64,000 nucleotides of DNA from Paenibacillus dokdonensis. Lineage in GTDB: Bacteria; Bacillota; Bacilli; Paenibacillales; Paenibacillaceae. The translations under genes and the position numbers were made by a program. Under the pieces are notes generated by a model. It saw nothing but the letters and a program-made list of their open reading frames with translations, was not told the DNA's origin and did no database searches. The stretch spans positions 1 through 64,000 of the forward strand of contig NZ_STGQ01000001.1 in assembly GCF_004916975.1 (NCBI RefSeq). The letters are read 5' to 3'. Positions 1-7,264 of this stretch are shown piece by piece; the stretch's first letter is position 1, and every line of letters starts with the position of its first letter.

Positions 1-72
<72 letters not shown>

Positions 73-144
73 TTTATCCCCAAAAAGTGAAGAGATGCTT
101 TGCAGCATATTCCGATTACTTTCCGGGGACCCCATAAAGGCCGT

Positions 145-221
145 GGAACCGTGGTGTAGAGGCCTAACATGCCTGCCTGTCACGCAGGAGATCGCGGGTT
201 CGAATCCCGTCGGTTCCGCCA
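145..221 (+). tRNA. tRNA-Asp (GTC)
   Basis: Full cloverleaf: acceptor GGAACCG/CGGTTCC, anticodon loop CTGTCAC, TTCGAAT T-loop, discriminator G and an encoded CCA. Confidence 0.97.
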
Positions 222-260
222 TTTTATATTTGCACTGTTTTCTCATAAGTGATATAGTTA

Positions 261-336
<76 letters not shown>

Positions 337-357
337 TGTAATTTTATAAGTATAAAA

Positions 358-433
<76 letters not shown>

Positions 434-438
434 TTTTC

Positions 439-523
439 GGAGGCTTAGTGAAGTGGCTAAACACGGCAGACTGTAAATCTGCTCTCTACGAGTTCGGTGG
501 TTCGAATCCATCAGCCTCCACCA
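439..523 (+). tRNA. tRNA-Tyr (GTA)
   Basis: Class II tRNA with a long variable arm. Acceptor GGAGGCT/AGCCTCC, anticodon loop CTGTAAA, encoded CCA. Confidence 0.97.
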
Positions 524-527
524 TTTT

Positions 528-601
528 AGGGGCATAGTTTAAAGGTAGAACAACGGTCTCCAAAACCGTTGGTGTGGGTTCAATTCCTGCTGCCCCTGCC
601 A
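528..601 (+). tRNA. tRNA-Trp (CCA)
   Basis: Acceptor AGGGGCA/TGCCCCT, anticodon loop CTCCAAA, discriminator G, encoded CCA. It is the likely ligand of the trpS T-box leader later in this window. Confidence 0.97.
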
Positions 602-622
602 ATTAAATTTTATAATGAATAT

Positions 623-696
623 GGCGACCGTGGCGAAGGGGTTAACGCACCGGATTGTGGTTCCGGCATTCGTGGGTTCGAGACCCATCGGTCGCC
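623..696 (+). tRNA. tRNA-His (GTG), copy 1, no complete CCA
   Basis: Acceptor GCGACCG/CGGTCGC with an extra 5' G (G-1) facing C73, as in all bacterial tRNA-His. Anticodon loop TTGTGGT. After C73 the sequence is CA rather than CCA, so the end is one C short of an encoded CCA. Confidence 0.95.
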
Positions 697-738
697 CATT
701 ATTTCATTGTAATCTTTCTATAAAGAACTATACATTAT

Positions 739-815
739 GGCGATCGTGGCGAAGGGGTTAACGCACCGGATTGTGGTTCCGGCATTCGTGGGTTCGAGAC
801 CCATCGGTCGCCCCA
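739..815 (+). tRNA. tRNA-His (GTG), copy 2
   Basis: Near-identical tandem copy of the preceding tRNA-His. One base differs in the acceptor stem (GCGATCG, giving a T-G wobble) and the full CCA is encoded. Confidence 0.95.
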
Positions 816-831
816 TAGTTTTTTATTATGT

Positions 832-906
832 TGGGGATTAGCCAAGCGGTAAGGCAACGGACTTTGACTCCGTCATGCATAGGTTCGAATCCTATATCCC
901 CAGCCA
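832..906 (+). tRNA. tRNA-Gln (TTG)
   Basis: Acceptor TGGGGAT/ATCCCCA, anticodon loop CTTTGAC, discriminator G, encoded CCA. Confidence 0.97.
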
Positions 907-911
907 GTTAT

Positions 912-986
912 GCGGACGTGGCTCAGCGGTAGAGCATCGCCTTGCCAAGGCGAGGGTCGCGGGTTCGATTCCCGTCGTCCGCTCCA
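912..986 (+). tRNA. tRNA-Gly (GCC)
   Basis: Acceptor GCGGACG/CGTCCGC, anticodon loop TTGCCAA, discriminator T, encoded CCA. Confidence 0.97.
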
Positions 987-996
987 ATAATTTTAT

Positions 997-1070
997 GGCG
1001 CCATAGCCAAGTGGTAAGGCACAGCTCTGCAAAAGCTTTATCCCCAGTTCGAATCTGGGTGGCGCCTCCA
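997..1070 (+). tRNA. tRNA-Cys (GCA)
   Basis: Acceptor GGCGCCA/TGGCGCC, anticodon loop CTGCAAA, discriminator T, encoded CCA. Confidence 0.97.
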
Positions 1071-1084
1071 TTACAATCTCATAT

Positions 1085-1158
1085 GCGCCCTTAGCTCAGC
1101 TGGATAGAGCGTTTGACTACGAATCAAAAGGCCAGGAGTTCGAATCTCTTAGGGCGCG
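1085..1158 (+). tRNA. tRNA-Arg (ACG)
   Basis: Acceptor GCGCCCT/AGGGCGC, anticodon loop CTACGAA (wobble A would be edited to inosine by TadA), discriminator G, CCA not encoded. It sits between Cys and Leu, where the Bacillus subtilis array of this order has no Arg gene (from memory). Confidence 0.95.
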
Positions 1159-1173
1159 TATTATTCTTTACTT

Positions 1174-1256
1174 GCTGGTGTGGCGGAATGGCAGACGCGG
1201 CGGACTCAAAATCCGCTTCCGGCGACGGAGTGGGGGTTCAAGTCCCTTCACCAGCA
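1174..1256 (+). tRNA. tRNA-Leu (CAA)
   Basis: Class II tRNA with a long variable arm. Acceptor GCTGGTG/CACCAGC, anticodon stem GCGGA/TCCGC around loop CTCAAAA, discriminator A, CCA not encoded. Last gene of the array. Confidence 0.96.
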
Positions 1257-1270
1257 TAATGCTTTAAAAA

Positions 1271-1307
1271 GCACTTTATCTGAACAATCAGATGAAGTGT
1301 TTTTTTG
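1271..1307 (+). terminator. Terminator of the tRNA array
   Basis: 12-bp stem CACTTTATCTGA/TCAGATGAAGTG (one G-T pair) with loop ACAA, followed by seven T. It closes the tRNA transcript 15 bases after tRNA-Leu. Confidence 0.9.
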
Positions 1308-1400
1308 TTGGTTGGAGTCCATCTGAATAATGAAATGAATAAATTTACATTCCATTGTTGTATGCATTAAAAAATAAACAATATGTAAATAAACTTATTG

Positions 1401-1406
1401 TATAAT
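1401..1406 (+). promoter_or_regulatory. Possible -10 element for the MFS gene
   Basis: TATAAT in a very AT-rich stretch between the tRNA terminator and the MFS transporter. No convincing -35 hexamer is visible 17-18 bases upstream, so the call is tentative. The rest of 1308-1584 holds the cre-like box and the small ORF listed separately. Confidence 0.4.
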
Positions 1407-1441
1407 ATAGAAAAAATAAAAACCGATTGGGGGCTTGCTGA

Positions 1442-1588
1442 TTGAAAGACATCCTCACGACCACCCGCCTAGTAGCACCTGGCAAATCTTTTAATCCATT
1501 CGTTTTGAAAACGCTTCAACTACACGTAACAGCAGACTTATGCCATCTAGCGTTGTTACCTGCTGAAACGGAGGTTCATTCTTCATGA
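1442..1588 (+). CDS. Possible 48-codon leader ORF overlapping the MFS start
   Basis: An open frame starts at TTG 1442, eight bases after a GGGGG stretch, and runs 48 codons to a TGA that overlaps the ATG of the next gene (ATGA arrangement). The predicted peptide begins LKDILTTTRLVAPGK and has no domain I recognise. The ATGA overlap suggests translational coupling, but the frame contains the cre-like box and could be fortuitous; the downstream gene also has its own GGAGG site. Confidence 0.25.
   Translation: MKDILTTTRLVAPGKSFNPFVLKTLQLHVTADLCHLALLPAETEVHSS
1506..1519 (+). promoter_or_regulatory. cre-like / LacI-family operator candidate
   Basis: TGAAAACGCTTCAA matches the catabolite-responsive element TGWAANCGNTNWCA at 12 of 14 positions and is nearly palindromic (TTGAA...TTCAA). 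Lying between the candidate -10 and the transporter gene, it would act as a roadblock site for CcpA or a LacI-type sugar repressor. Confidence 0.4.
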
Positions 1589-2787
1589 AGAAAACATGGC
1601 TGCTTGGATTCGGATTTTTCAGTATCAGTATCACCTGGGCACTGTATAATGCATTTGTACCTTTCTTTCTGGATTCATATATCCACAAAGCTTCATTAAT
1701 TGGTTTTATGATGACCATCGATAATTACTTTGCTTTATTTTTGCAGCCATGGATTGGTAACCTGAGCGATAAGACAAATACCCGCTTTGGCAGGCGTATG
1801 CCGTTTATGATCATCGGAATGCCACTCGCCGCCGTGTTTGTGATTTTAATACCATTTCATACGAGCTTTATTACATTAGTTCTCTTCATGATGCTGATGA
1901 ACTTGTCCATGAGCGTGTACAGATCGCCTACGGTCGCCCTAATGCCGGATATCACTCCGGATCATCAGCGTACGAAGGCAAACGGAATTATTAACTTCAT
2001 GGGCGGTTTTGGCGGTATTTTGGCTTTTGGAGCCGGTTCGATGTTATATGGAGCGAATCCAGCCTTTCCTTTTATCGCAGCAGCTGTCATCACATTGATT
2101 TGCTTGTTTATATTGGTGAGATTCATCAAAGAAAAAAGAGATGTCATCGTATCGGTTCCTGCGGAAAAGCAGTCGAGAATCAAGCTGCGGGGGGAGTTGG
2201 ACCGTACGACGGTGCTGCTGCTCATCGCGATCTTTTTCTGGTTCGTCTCCTATCAAGGGGTCGAGGCGATGTTTACCTTATACGGTAAGCACTACATGGG
2301 ATTATCAGAACAGGCGTCCGGATTCTCACTCACGTTCTTTTCATTATTTTTCGTGCTGTTTGCGATTCCAAGCGGCTGGCTCGGCAACCGGTATGGTAAA
2401 CGTAAAATTATTATCTTCGGTGTTATCGGATTGTTTCTTGTGTTTGCGGCCATTCCTCTGGCGAAAACCGTGCTGCTTCTCCGTATTATGCTTGCCTTGG
2501 GCGGCATGTGCTGGGCTTTGATCAACATCAATTCCTACCCGTTTGTGGTATCCATCGGCAGCGAAACGAGTATTGGAACGCGAACGGGTCTGTACTATCT
2601 GGTATCATCACTCGCAGCCATTGCTTCACCTCCACTGCTGGGTTGGATCATCGATCAGTTTGGATACGGTTCTTTGTTCATCTATGCATCAAGTGGTATG
2701 CTGGTCGCGCTCTTGTTCATTTTCCTGGTGAAGCATAATGGAAAAAGCGCTGCCGTTCCAAAGGAAACGATTCAGGCGAATGTTTAA
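1585..2787 (+). CDS. MFS transporter, SLC45/GPH-like
   Basis: A 400-residue integral membrane protein with about 12 hydrophobic segments. The loop between segments 2 and 3 (about residues 59-71, GNLSDKTNTRFGRRMPF) is the MFS signature in the form seen in SLC45-type and related sugar/cation symporters of Firmicutes. The second half carries the equivalent loop near GNRYGKRK. The ATG is preceded by GGAGG with ten bases spacing. It stands alone, followed by its own terminator; the cre-like box upstream fits a sugar or oligosaccharide substrate, but the substrate cannot be read from sequence. Confidence 0.8.
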   Translation: MKKTWLLGFGFFSISITWALYNAFVPFFLDSYIHKASLIGFMMTIDNYFALFLQPWIGNLSDKTNTRFGRRMPFMIIGMPLAAVFVILIPFHTSFITLVLFMMLMNLSMSVYRSPTVALMPDITPDHQRTKANGIINFMGGFGGILAFGAGSMLYGANPAFPFIAAAVITLICLFILVRFIKEKRDVIVSVPAEKQSRIKLRGELDRTTVLLLIAIFFWFVSYQGVEAMFTLYGKHYMGLSEQASGFSLTFFSLFFVLFAIPSGWLGNRYGKRKIIIFGVIGLFLVFAAIPLAKTVLLLRIMLALGGMCWALININSYPFVVSIGSETSIGTRTGLYYLVSSLAAIASPPLLGWIIDQFGYGSLFIYASSGMLVALLFIFLVKHNGKSAAVPKETIQANV

Positions 2788-2821
2788 TGGGAGTTCAGTA
2801 GGCAGAATACTATAGCCGTTG

Positions 2822-2855
2822 AAGAGCGCATGGAGGATATCCAGCGCTCTTTTTG
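2822..2855 (+). terminator. Terminator after the MFS gene
   Basis: Stem AGAGCGC/GCGCTCT with an inner TGG/CCA pairing, followed by TTTTT. Confidence 0.85.
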
Positions 2856-2909
2856 CGCGTGTAGGGCATAGTGCATGGGAGAGGTACATAGTGAATAAAC
2901 ACCGGATAG

Positions 2910-2939
2910 CCTTAAGTCTGAAGAGTTCCCCGACTAAGG
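2910..2939 (+). promoter_or_regulatory. Candidate LiaR operator upstream of the lia/psp operon
   Basis: Imperfect dyad CCTTAAGTC...GACTAAGG about 100-130 bases before the first gene. LiaR-regulated promoters in Bacillus carry an AGTCT/AGACT-type inverted repeat upstream of -35, and this operon encodes LiaSR at its end, so autoregulation is expected. A TTGGAA...TAAAAT pair (2970-2996, 15-base spacer) is a weak promoter candidate. Confidence 0.35.
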
Positions 2940-3037
2940 TCTAGGATGAAAAACCGTCTGCAGTCTGTTTTGGAAAGAGGCAGAACCACCTAAAATAAAG
3001 ACATAAGGTTGATGCAATGAAAGGAAGTGAGAAATGC

Positions 3038-3334
3038 ATGAAAAAACGCAACAACGGAACAGCAATCGTATTAATCGCTATTGGGGCTTTGATGCTCTTC
3101 GGATTGTTCGCACCACTGTTTGGTAAACTGATTGGTCTGCTTTTCCCGATTCTGATGATCGTCCTTGGCTATTACGGAATTCGTAGAGGCAGAGTGTTAA
3201 TCGGAACCATCATCCTAGCGTTCGGTGTTTTATCGCTGCTGGCGAAACTGTCCTGGTTCATCGGACCGCTGCTCGGTATCGCGCTAGTGATTTTCGGAAT
3301 CTCCCTTCTGAAGGGGAAAAGAAATTCCTACTAA
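3038..3334 (+). CDS. LiaI/LiaF_TM-like small membrane protein
   Basis: A 98-residue protein made almost wholly of three to four short hydrophobic segments separated by basic residues (RRGR, KGKR). Its N-terminus (NGTAIVLIAIGALMLFG) closely resembles that of LiaF later in the same operon, so both carry the LiaI/LiaF-type membrane module. The start at 3038 is preferred to an upstream in-frame ATG (3017) because AGGAAGTGAG lies six bases before it. First gene of the envelope-stress operon; in Bacillus, LiaI anchors the PspA-like LiaH at the membrane, a role I infer here. Confidence 0.75.
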   Translation: MKKRNNGTAIVLIAIGALMLFGLFAPLFGKLIGLLFPILMIVLGYYGIRRGRVLIGTIILAFGVLSLLAKLSWFIGPLLGIALVIFGISLLKGKRNSY

Positions 3335-3384
3335 CATAAATAACTTCTATGAAGGAAAAAACGAATAAGGAGGGGCTACACAAA

Positions 3385-4062
3385 ATGAGTGTTTTTCGTC
3401 GGGTGAGGGATATCACCGCAGCTAATTTAAATGAACGTTTGGAGCAAAGTCAGGATCCGGTGCGATTGATCGATCAGTTTCTGGCAACTACACGGGATGA
3501 CATCGTCGAAGCAGAAAAGCTTGTACAGCAGTCCTCAGCACATATGAGACAGCTGAAGCAGCAGGTTGATCAGGCGGAATCGATGAAAAGCAAACGTGAA
3601 GAGCAAGCGCTGCTGGCCTTAAAGGCCGGAGAGGATCATCTCGCCAAGCTGGCTTTGCAGGAAAAGATCATTTATGAAGAAAAGCTGGACCAGTACAGCG
3701 AACTGCTGAATACAACCAGAAAGTCTTTGATCGATCTGGAAAGCCAACTGAATGACCTGAAAATGGAGTATCAAACCGTATATAACAAACGTCAATACTA
3801 TGCGGCACGCATGGAGACGCTTCGGCTTCAGCAGCGTATGAACCAACGGATGGACGGCTACGGCAGCGGTCAGGACGTACCTAAAATGTTCAACCGCCTG
3901 GAAGACCGGATATCTGATTGGGAGCTCGAAGCTCAAAGCCTGCGCGATCTGCGCCGCATGGGTCAACAGTACTTAGACCAGGCCAGTGATACGGTATCTG
4001 GTATTTTGGAAAAGGAACTGGCCCGTTTGAAACAAAAGCTGAATAACAGCGGAAAGGAGTAA
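3385..4062 (+). CDS. pspA: PspA/IM30 family envelope-stress protein (copy 1)
   Basis: A 225-residue, almost entirely helical, charged protein: the N-terminus MSVFRRVRDITAANLNERLE is the amphipathic membrane-binding helix of PspA/LiaH, followed by long coiled-coil helices (about residues 25-145) and a C-terminal helix. PspA proteins form large oligomers that bind and protect stressed membranes. The start at 3385 has a strong AAGGAGGGG site; an ATG 36 bases upstream has none. Length matches Bacillus LiaH. Lies 50 bases after the LiaI-like gene and 4 bases before the PspC-domain gene. Confidence 0.93.
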   Translation: MSVFRRVRDITAANLNERLEQSQDPVRLIDQFLATTRDDIVEAEKLVQQSSAHMRQLKQQVDQAESMKSKREEQALLALKAGEDHLAKLALQEKIIYEEKLDQYSELLNTTRKSLIDLESQLNDLKMEYQTVYNKRQYYAARMETLRLQQRMNQRMDGYGSGQDVPKMFNRLEDRISDWELEAQSLRDLRRMGQQYLDQASDTVSGILEKELARLKQKLNNSGKE

Positions 4063-4066
4063 CAGC

Positions 4067-4543
4067 ATGAGTAAACTCTACCGTTCGACCCGAGATAAGA
4101 TGGTAACAGGGCTTTGCGGCGGATTGTCGGAGACAATAGGCATGGATTCAACACTGCTGCGGATTCTGTTTGTCATCTCCATATTCTTCACCGGTGGAAC
4201 GACGCTGTTCATCTATTTCATCGCATCCCTGGTGGTTCCGAAAGAGCCTGTACCTCCATACAATCCGTACGGACATGGTCCTGGCCCCGGAGCAGGCGGC
4301 TATTATGGCGGCCAGCCCGGCAACGGCAATTATTACGGAGGAAACGGCAGCAACAGCGGCCCTTCCTTTGATCCAAGAACCAAATATAACGATCCTTCTT
4401 TTGGCAGTAGACCTGCTGGAGGTTTCTCCTCCCAAGCATCCAATCTGGATGCCATGATGGAAGATATCGAAAAGAAAGCTATGAAGAAAGAACTTGAAGA
4501 TCTGAAGAAAAAACTGTCTCAATATGAGAAGGGAGAAGTGTAA
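4067..4543 (+). CDS. PspC-domain membrane protein
   Basis: A 158-residue protein in three parts. Residues 1-62 are a PspC domain (LYRSTRDKMVTGLCGGLSE, then a hydrophobic segment ending ASLVVPKEP). Residues 63-115 are a flexible Pro/Gly/Tyr/Asn-rich linker. Residues 120-158 are a charged helix likely to form a coiled coil. PspC-type proteins sense or transmit envelope stress at the membrane and can bind PspA. Here it sits between two pspA genes with 3-4 base gaps, so a PspC-PspA partnership is likely (inference); the C-terminal helix is a plausible contact. Confidence 0.9.
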   Translation: MSKLYRSTRDKMVTGLCGGLSETIGMDSTLLRILFVISIFFTGGTTLFIYFIASLVVPKEPVPPYNPYGHGPGPGAGGYYGGQPGNGNYYGGNGSNSGPSFDPRTKYNDPSFGSRPAGGFSSQASNLDAMMEDIEKKAMKKELEDLKKKLSQYEKGEV

Positions 4544-4546
4544 AAC

Positions 4547-5248
4547 ATGGGAGTATTTAAAAGACTGAAAGATATGACAAAGGCGTCGGTAAATGAATTG
4601 TTGGATAAGGTAGAGGATCCGATTGTAATGCTTAATCAATATCTCCGCGATATGGAGGCTGAAATTCACGAAGCTGAGGTAACCGTTGCAAAGCAAATGG
4701 CTAATGAGCGCCGCATGAAGCAGCGTGTTGAAGAAGCGGAGAAAATGTCCGTACAGCGTGAGGCTCAAGCTGAGCTGGCTCTGAAGAACGGTCAGGAAGA
4801 AGTAGCCCGCAAGCTTTTGGAAGAAAAGATTTACTTCGATCAAAAGATTTCGGAATACCGCGATCTCCATGTGCAGTCCGAAACCCAAGCTAAGGAATTG
4901 GTGCAGCAGCTGCATGACATGAAAGATGAATTCTACAAAATGCGCAATAAACGCAATGAATTGGTTACCCGCGCACAAATGGCAAAGGCCAAGAAGCAAA
5001 TGTCCCAAATCAACAGCCTGCATACCATTGAAGGCGGCGGCGCATCTCTTGGATTCCATCGCATGGAAGAAAAAATCATGCAGCTGGAAGCTGAAGCCGA
5101 TGTTATGCGTGCCCCTTACCGTCCGGCAGCCAGCACATTCACGAGCCCGGTTGACGCTGAGAAGCAATTGAAGGTGGAAGAACAGCTGAACGCTTTGAAA
5201 AGCAAAATGAACCCTTCAAGCAGCGCCTCCAAAACAACGAAAGAATAA
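4547..5248 (+). CDS. pspA: PspA/IM30 family envelope-stress protein (copy 2)
   Basis: A 233-residue second PspA: amphipathic start [20 protein letters not shown], long coiled-coil helices to about residue 155, then a break at a glycine-rich stretch (EGGGASLGF, residues 163-171), another helix, and a Ser/Thr/Lys-rich tail. It is clearly divergent from copy 1 in the same operon, so the two are old paralogs rather than a recent duplication. Three bases follow the PspC stop, indicating tight coupling. Downstream come tandem hairpin repeats and a terminator-like hairpin before liaF. Confidence 0.93.
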   Translation: MGVFKRLKDMTKASVNELLDKVEDPIVMLNQYLRDMEAEIHEAEVTVAKQMANERRMKQRVEEAEKMSVQREAQAELALKNGQEEVARKLLEEKIYFDQKISEYRDLHVQSETQAKELVQQLHDMKDEFYKMRNKRNELVTRAQMAKAKKQMSQINSLHTIEGGGASLGFHRMEEKIMQLEAEADVMRAPYRPAASTFTSPVDAEKQLKVEEQLNALKSKMNPSSSASKTTKE

Positions 5249-5278
5249 GTATATTCAAGATATCGGACAATATGATAT

Positions 5279-5385
5279 GCTATACAGAATGAAGTGAAGT
5301 AAACGGTTCTTCACCTCATTCTGTGCTATACAGAATGAAGTGAAGTAAACAGATCTTCATCTCATTCTGTGCTATACGGAATGGA
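5279..5385 (+). repeat. Tandem 46-bp hairpin repeats between pspA and liaF
   Basis: Two copies (5279-5324 and 5325-5370) of a 46-bp unit plus a partial third (5371-5385). Each full unit contains a 15-bp inverted repeat, CAGAATGAAGTGAAG facing CTTCACCTCATTCTG (one mismatch in unit 1, two in unit 2), around a nine-base loop. No T-tract follows, so these look like RNA-stabilising or processing structures rather than terminators. Confidence 0.8.
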
Positions 5386-5431
5386 ATAAAGATAGCGAAT
5401 TCTTTCGTTCAGTCGATCTGAAAAGAGGAGA

Positions 5432-5466
5432 GCCATATTGGTGGATTGTGCACCATATGGCTTTTC
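5432..5466 (+). terminator. Internal terminator/attenuator before liaF
   Basis: Stem GCCATATTGGTG/CACCATATGGC with loop GATTGTG, followed by only four T. It may partially terminate transcripts from the pspA genes, so that liaFSR is expressed at a lower level than the effectors. Confidence 0.6.
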
Positions 5467-5511
5467 CGACCTTTACTATAAGTGTAACAAGACATCACAA
5501 GGAGGTGCGGC

Positions 5512-6159
5512 ATGGAAAAAAGAAATCGCATCATTGCGCTTATACTTATCGGCATTGGCCTTCTCATGCTGTTCGGCAAGTGGTTCGGCTTCTTTACCAT
5601 CGTCGCACTCTTGTTCTTGTTAATGGGAATCTATACAATACGTAGCGGTAAGGTGAAGAGAGGCTATCGATTGCTGGCCGTCGGTGCCATTTTGCTGCTG
5701 CTTGATCATCTGATGATGGTGTTGGGTATTGCGCTTCTGTCACTTGGTTTCTTTTTTATCAAGGCGAAAAAGGTTCAGCCGAAGGAAGGTTTCATGCAAA
5801 AGCAGAACTTTTCCTCTCATTTTGACTGGGATCAGCAGCCCTGGGTGATGCGCAGCATGAGTGTATGGCATGTGCTTGGAGAAGCGGATCTTGATTTGTC
5901 ACTGGCTATGCCGGAGGATCATCAAACCGTGATGATGTTTCAAGGGATTATGGGGGATATGGATCTCAATATTCCGGAATATTACGGGGTGGAGATTGAG
6001 GCGTTTGTCCTGTTTGGTTCCATTGAGTTCCGGGGACAACGTGACAATGGCATGATGAACCGTTTGAACTGGAAATCACCGAATTATGACACCAGCGACC
6101 AAAAAGTGAAATTTATTGTTTCTTATCTCATTGGAGATTTGGATATTAATATATCATAG
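5512..6159 (+). CDS. liaF: LiaF, negative regulator of LiaSR
   Basis: A 215-residue protein. The first about 88 residues hold four hydrophobic segments of the LiaI/LiaF type. The C-terminal half is a soluble beta-rich domain with repeated short strands (SVWHVLGEADLDLSLAMP, IMGDMDLNIP, FVLFGSIEF, YLIGDLDINIS) typical of the LiaF C-terminal (DUF2154) fold. LiaF inhibits the kinase LiaS in unstressed cells. The start has AAGGAGGTG six bases upstream. It is followed 19 bases later by liaS, the conserved liaF-liaS-liaR order. Confidence 0.92.
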   Translation: MEKRNRIIALILIGIGLLMLFGKWFGFFTIVALLFLLMGIYTIRSGKVKRGYRLLAVGAILLLLDHLMMVLGIALLSLGFFFIKAKKVQPKEGFMQKQNFSSHFDWDQQPWVMRSMSVWHVLGEADLDLSLAMPEDHQTVMMFQGIMGDMDLNIPEYYGVEIEAFVLFGSIEFRGQRDNGMMNRLNWKSPNYDTSDQKVKFIVSYLIGDLDINIS

Positions 6160-6178
6160 AGAGTAGGGGGTTCCCCGC

Positions 6179-7264
6179 ATGAAATCAAAGAAGCCGGTTA
6201 ATATGGTCTCCCGGAGCATGGGCGAGGGGGCCCTTCTTTCTTTTATTTTGCTGTTTATTATTTTTTATGTGATGTATACATATGGATATTTGGCACCTTT
6301 TGACTCCTGGACGAGAGTGGTACAGGCCGTTACGACCTTGATTATCGTACCAGTGGGCATTGGGGCTATATACGGCTTTTATCAGAGTTATCGTACGAAA
6401 AGAAGACTCGAGCTGCTGCGGGAGACGCTGTTATCCTGGGAAAAGGGGAATTTAACACGTGATGTTCCCGAGCTTGGAGTGGACGAAGTGGGCCGGCTTG
6501 GCGAACAATTGGGACGGATCAGCAAGAAATGGGAGGAGCAGGTCACTTCGCTCCAGCGCCTGTCCACCAATAACGCTCAGCTAGCTGAACAGGCAAGAGT
6601 GTCTGCAATCGTGGAGGAACGGCAGCGCCTTGCCCGAGAGCTGCATGATGCGGTATCACAGCAGCTGTTTGCGATATCGATGACGGCGACAGCTGTGGGG
6701 AGAACGCTGGTTAAGGATTTTGATAAGGCACAACGTCAGGTTGCCTTGATTGAGGAAATGGCTGCTGTGGCGCAGTCGGAGATGAGAGCGCTCCTGCTGC
6801 ATTTACGGCCGGTGTACCTTGAAGGTAAGCCGCTCGAGCAGGGCTTGAAAGAACTGGTTAAAGAGCTTAAGGTTAAGGTACCGATGGATATCGTGTTTGA
6901 GATGGATGAGGGCATTCAACTGATGAAAGGAATCGAGAATCATCTGTTCCGAATCATTCAAGAGGCTATGTCTAACACGCTGCGGCATGCCAAGGCAGAA
7001 AAAATGGAAATCCGGATTCAACAGAAGCATGAAACCGTATGGGTGATGCTGCGTGATGACGGGCAGGGATTTGAGCTGGATGAGAAAAAACAGGCTTCTT
7101 ACGGCCTTTCGAATATGCAGGAACGGGTGAATGAAATTGGCGGTTCGATTCAATTCATTACAGCTCCCGGTAAAGGAACGCGGATCGAAATTACGATTCC
7201 GATCGTAAATGAAGAAAAGGGAGGGGATGAGGAACATGGAGGAATTGGAAAAGCCGGCAATTAA
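6179..7264 (+). CDS. liaS: LiaS-type sensor histidine kinase
   Basis: A 361-residue kinase with two N-terminal membrane segments (about residues 18-37 and 50-68) separated by only a dozen residues outside, the mark of an intramembrane-sensing kinase. A HAMP linker follows, then HisKA_3 with the phospho-acceptor in LARELHDAVSQQLFAIS, and an HATPase_c domain (N box near IIQEAMSNTLRHAKA, G box DDGQGFELDE and GLSNMQER). It phosphorylates LiaR in response to cell-wall antibiotics and envelope damage. It overlaps liaR by 29 bases. Confidence 0.93.
   Translation: MKSKKPVNMVSRSMGEGALLSFILLFIIFYVMYTYGYLAPFDSWTRVVQAVTTLIIVPVGIGAIYGFYQSYRTKRRLELLRETLLSWEKGNLTRDVPELGVDEVGRLGEQLGRISKKWEEQVTSLQRLSTNNAQLAEQARVSAIVEERQRLARELHDAVSQQLFAISMTATAVGRTLVKDFDKAQRQVALIEEMAAVAQSEMRALLLHLRPVYLEGKPLEQGLKELVKELKVKVPMDIVFEMDEGIQLMKGIENHLFRIIQEAMSNTLRHAKAEKMEIRIQQKHETVWVMLRDDGQGFELDEKKQASYGLSNMQERVNEIGGSIQFITAPGKGTRIEITIPIVNEEKGGDEEHGGIGKAGN

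Noticed and set aside
1257..1584. A 5S rRNA or further tRNA after tRNA-Leu
   Set aside because: A strong terminator follows tRNA-Leu at once, and no cloverleaf or 5S sequence occurs after it.
4148..5167. 339-codon minus-strand ORF
   Set aside because: It is antisense to the PspC-domain and second pspA genes, which have clear families and ribosome sites. The translation is His/Cys/Phe-rich, as antisense of coiled-coil genes usually is.
5279..5370. CRISPR array
   Set aside because: Only two contiguous units with no spacers; each unit is a hairpin, so these are tandem repeats.
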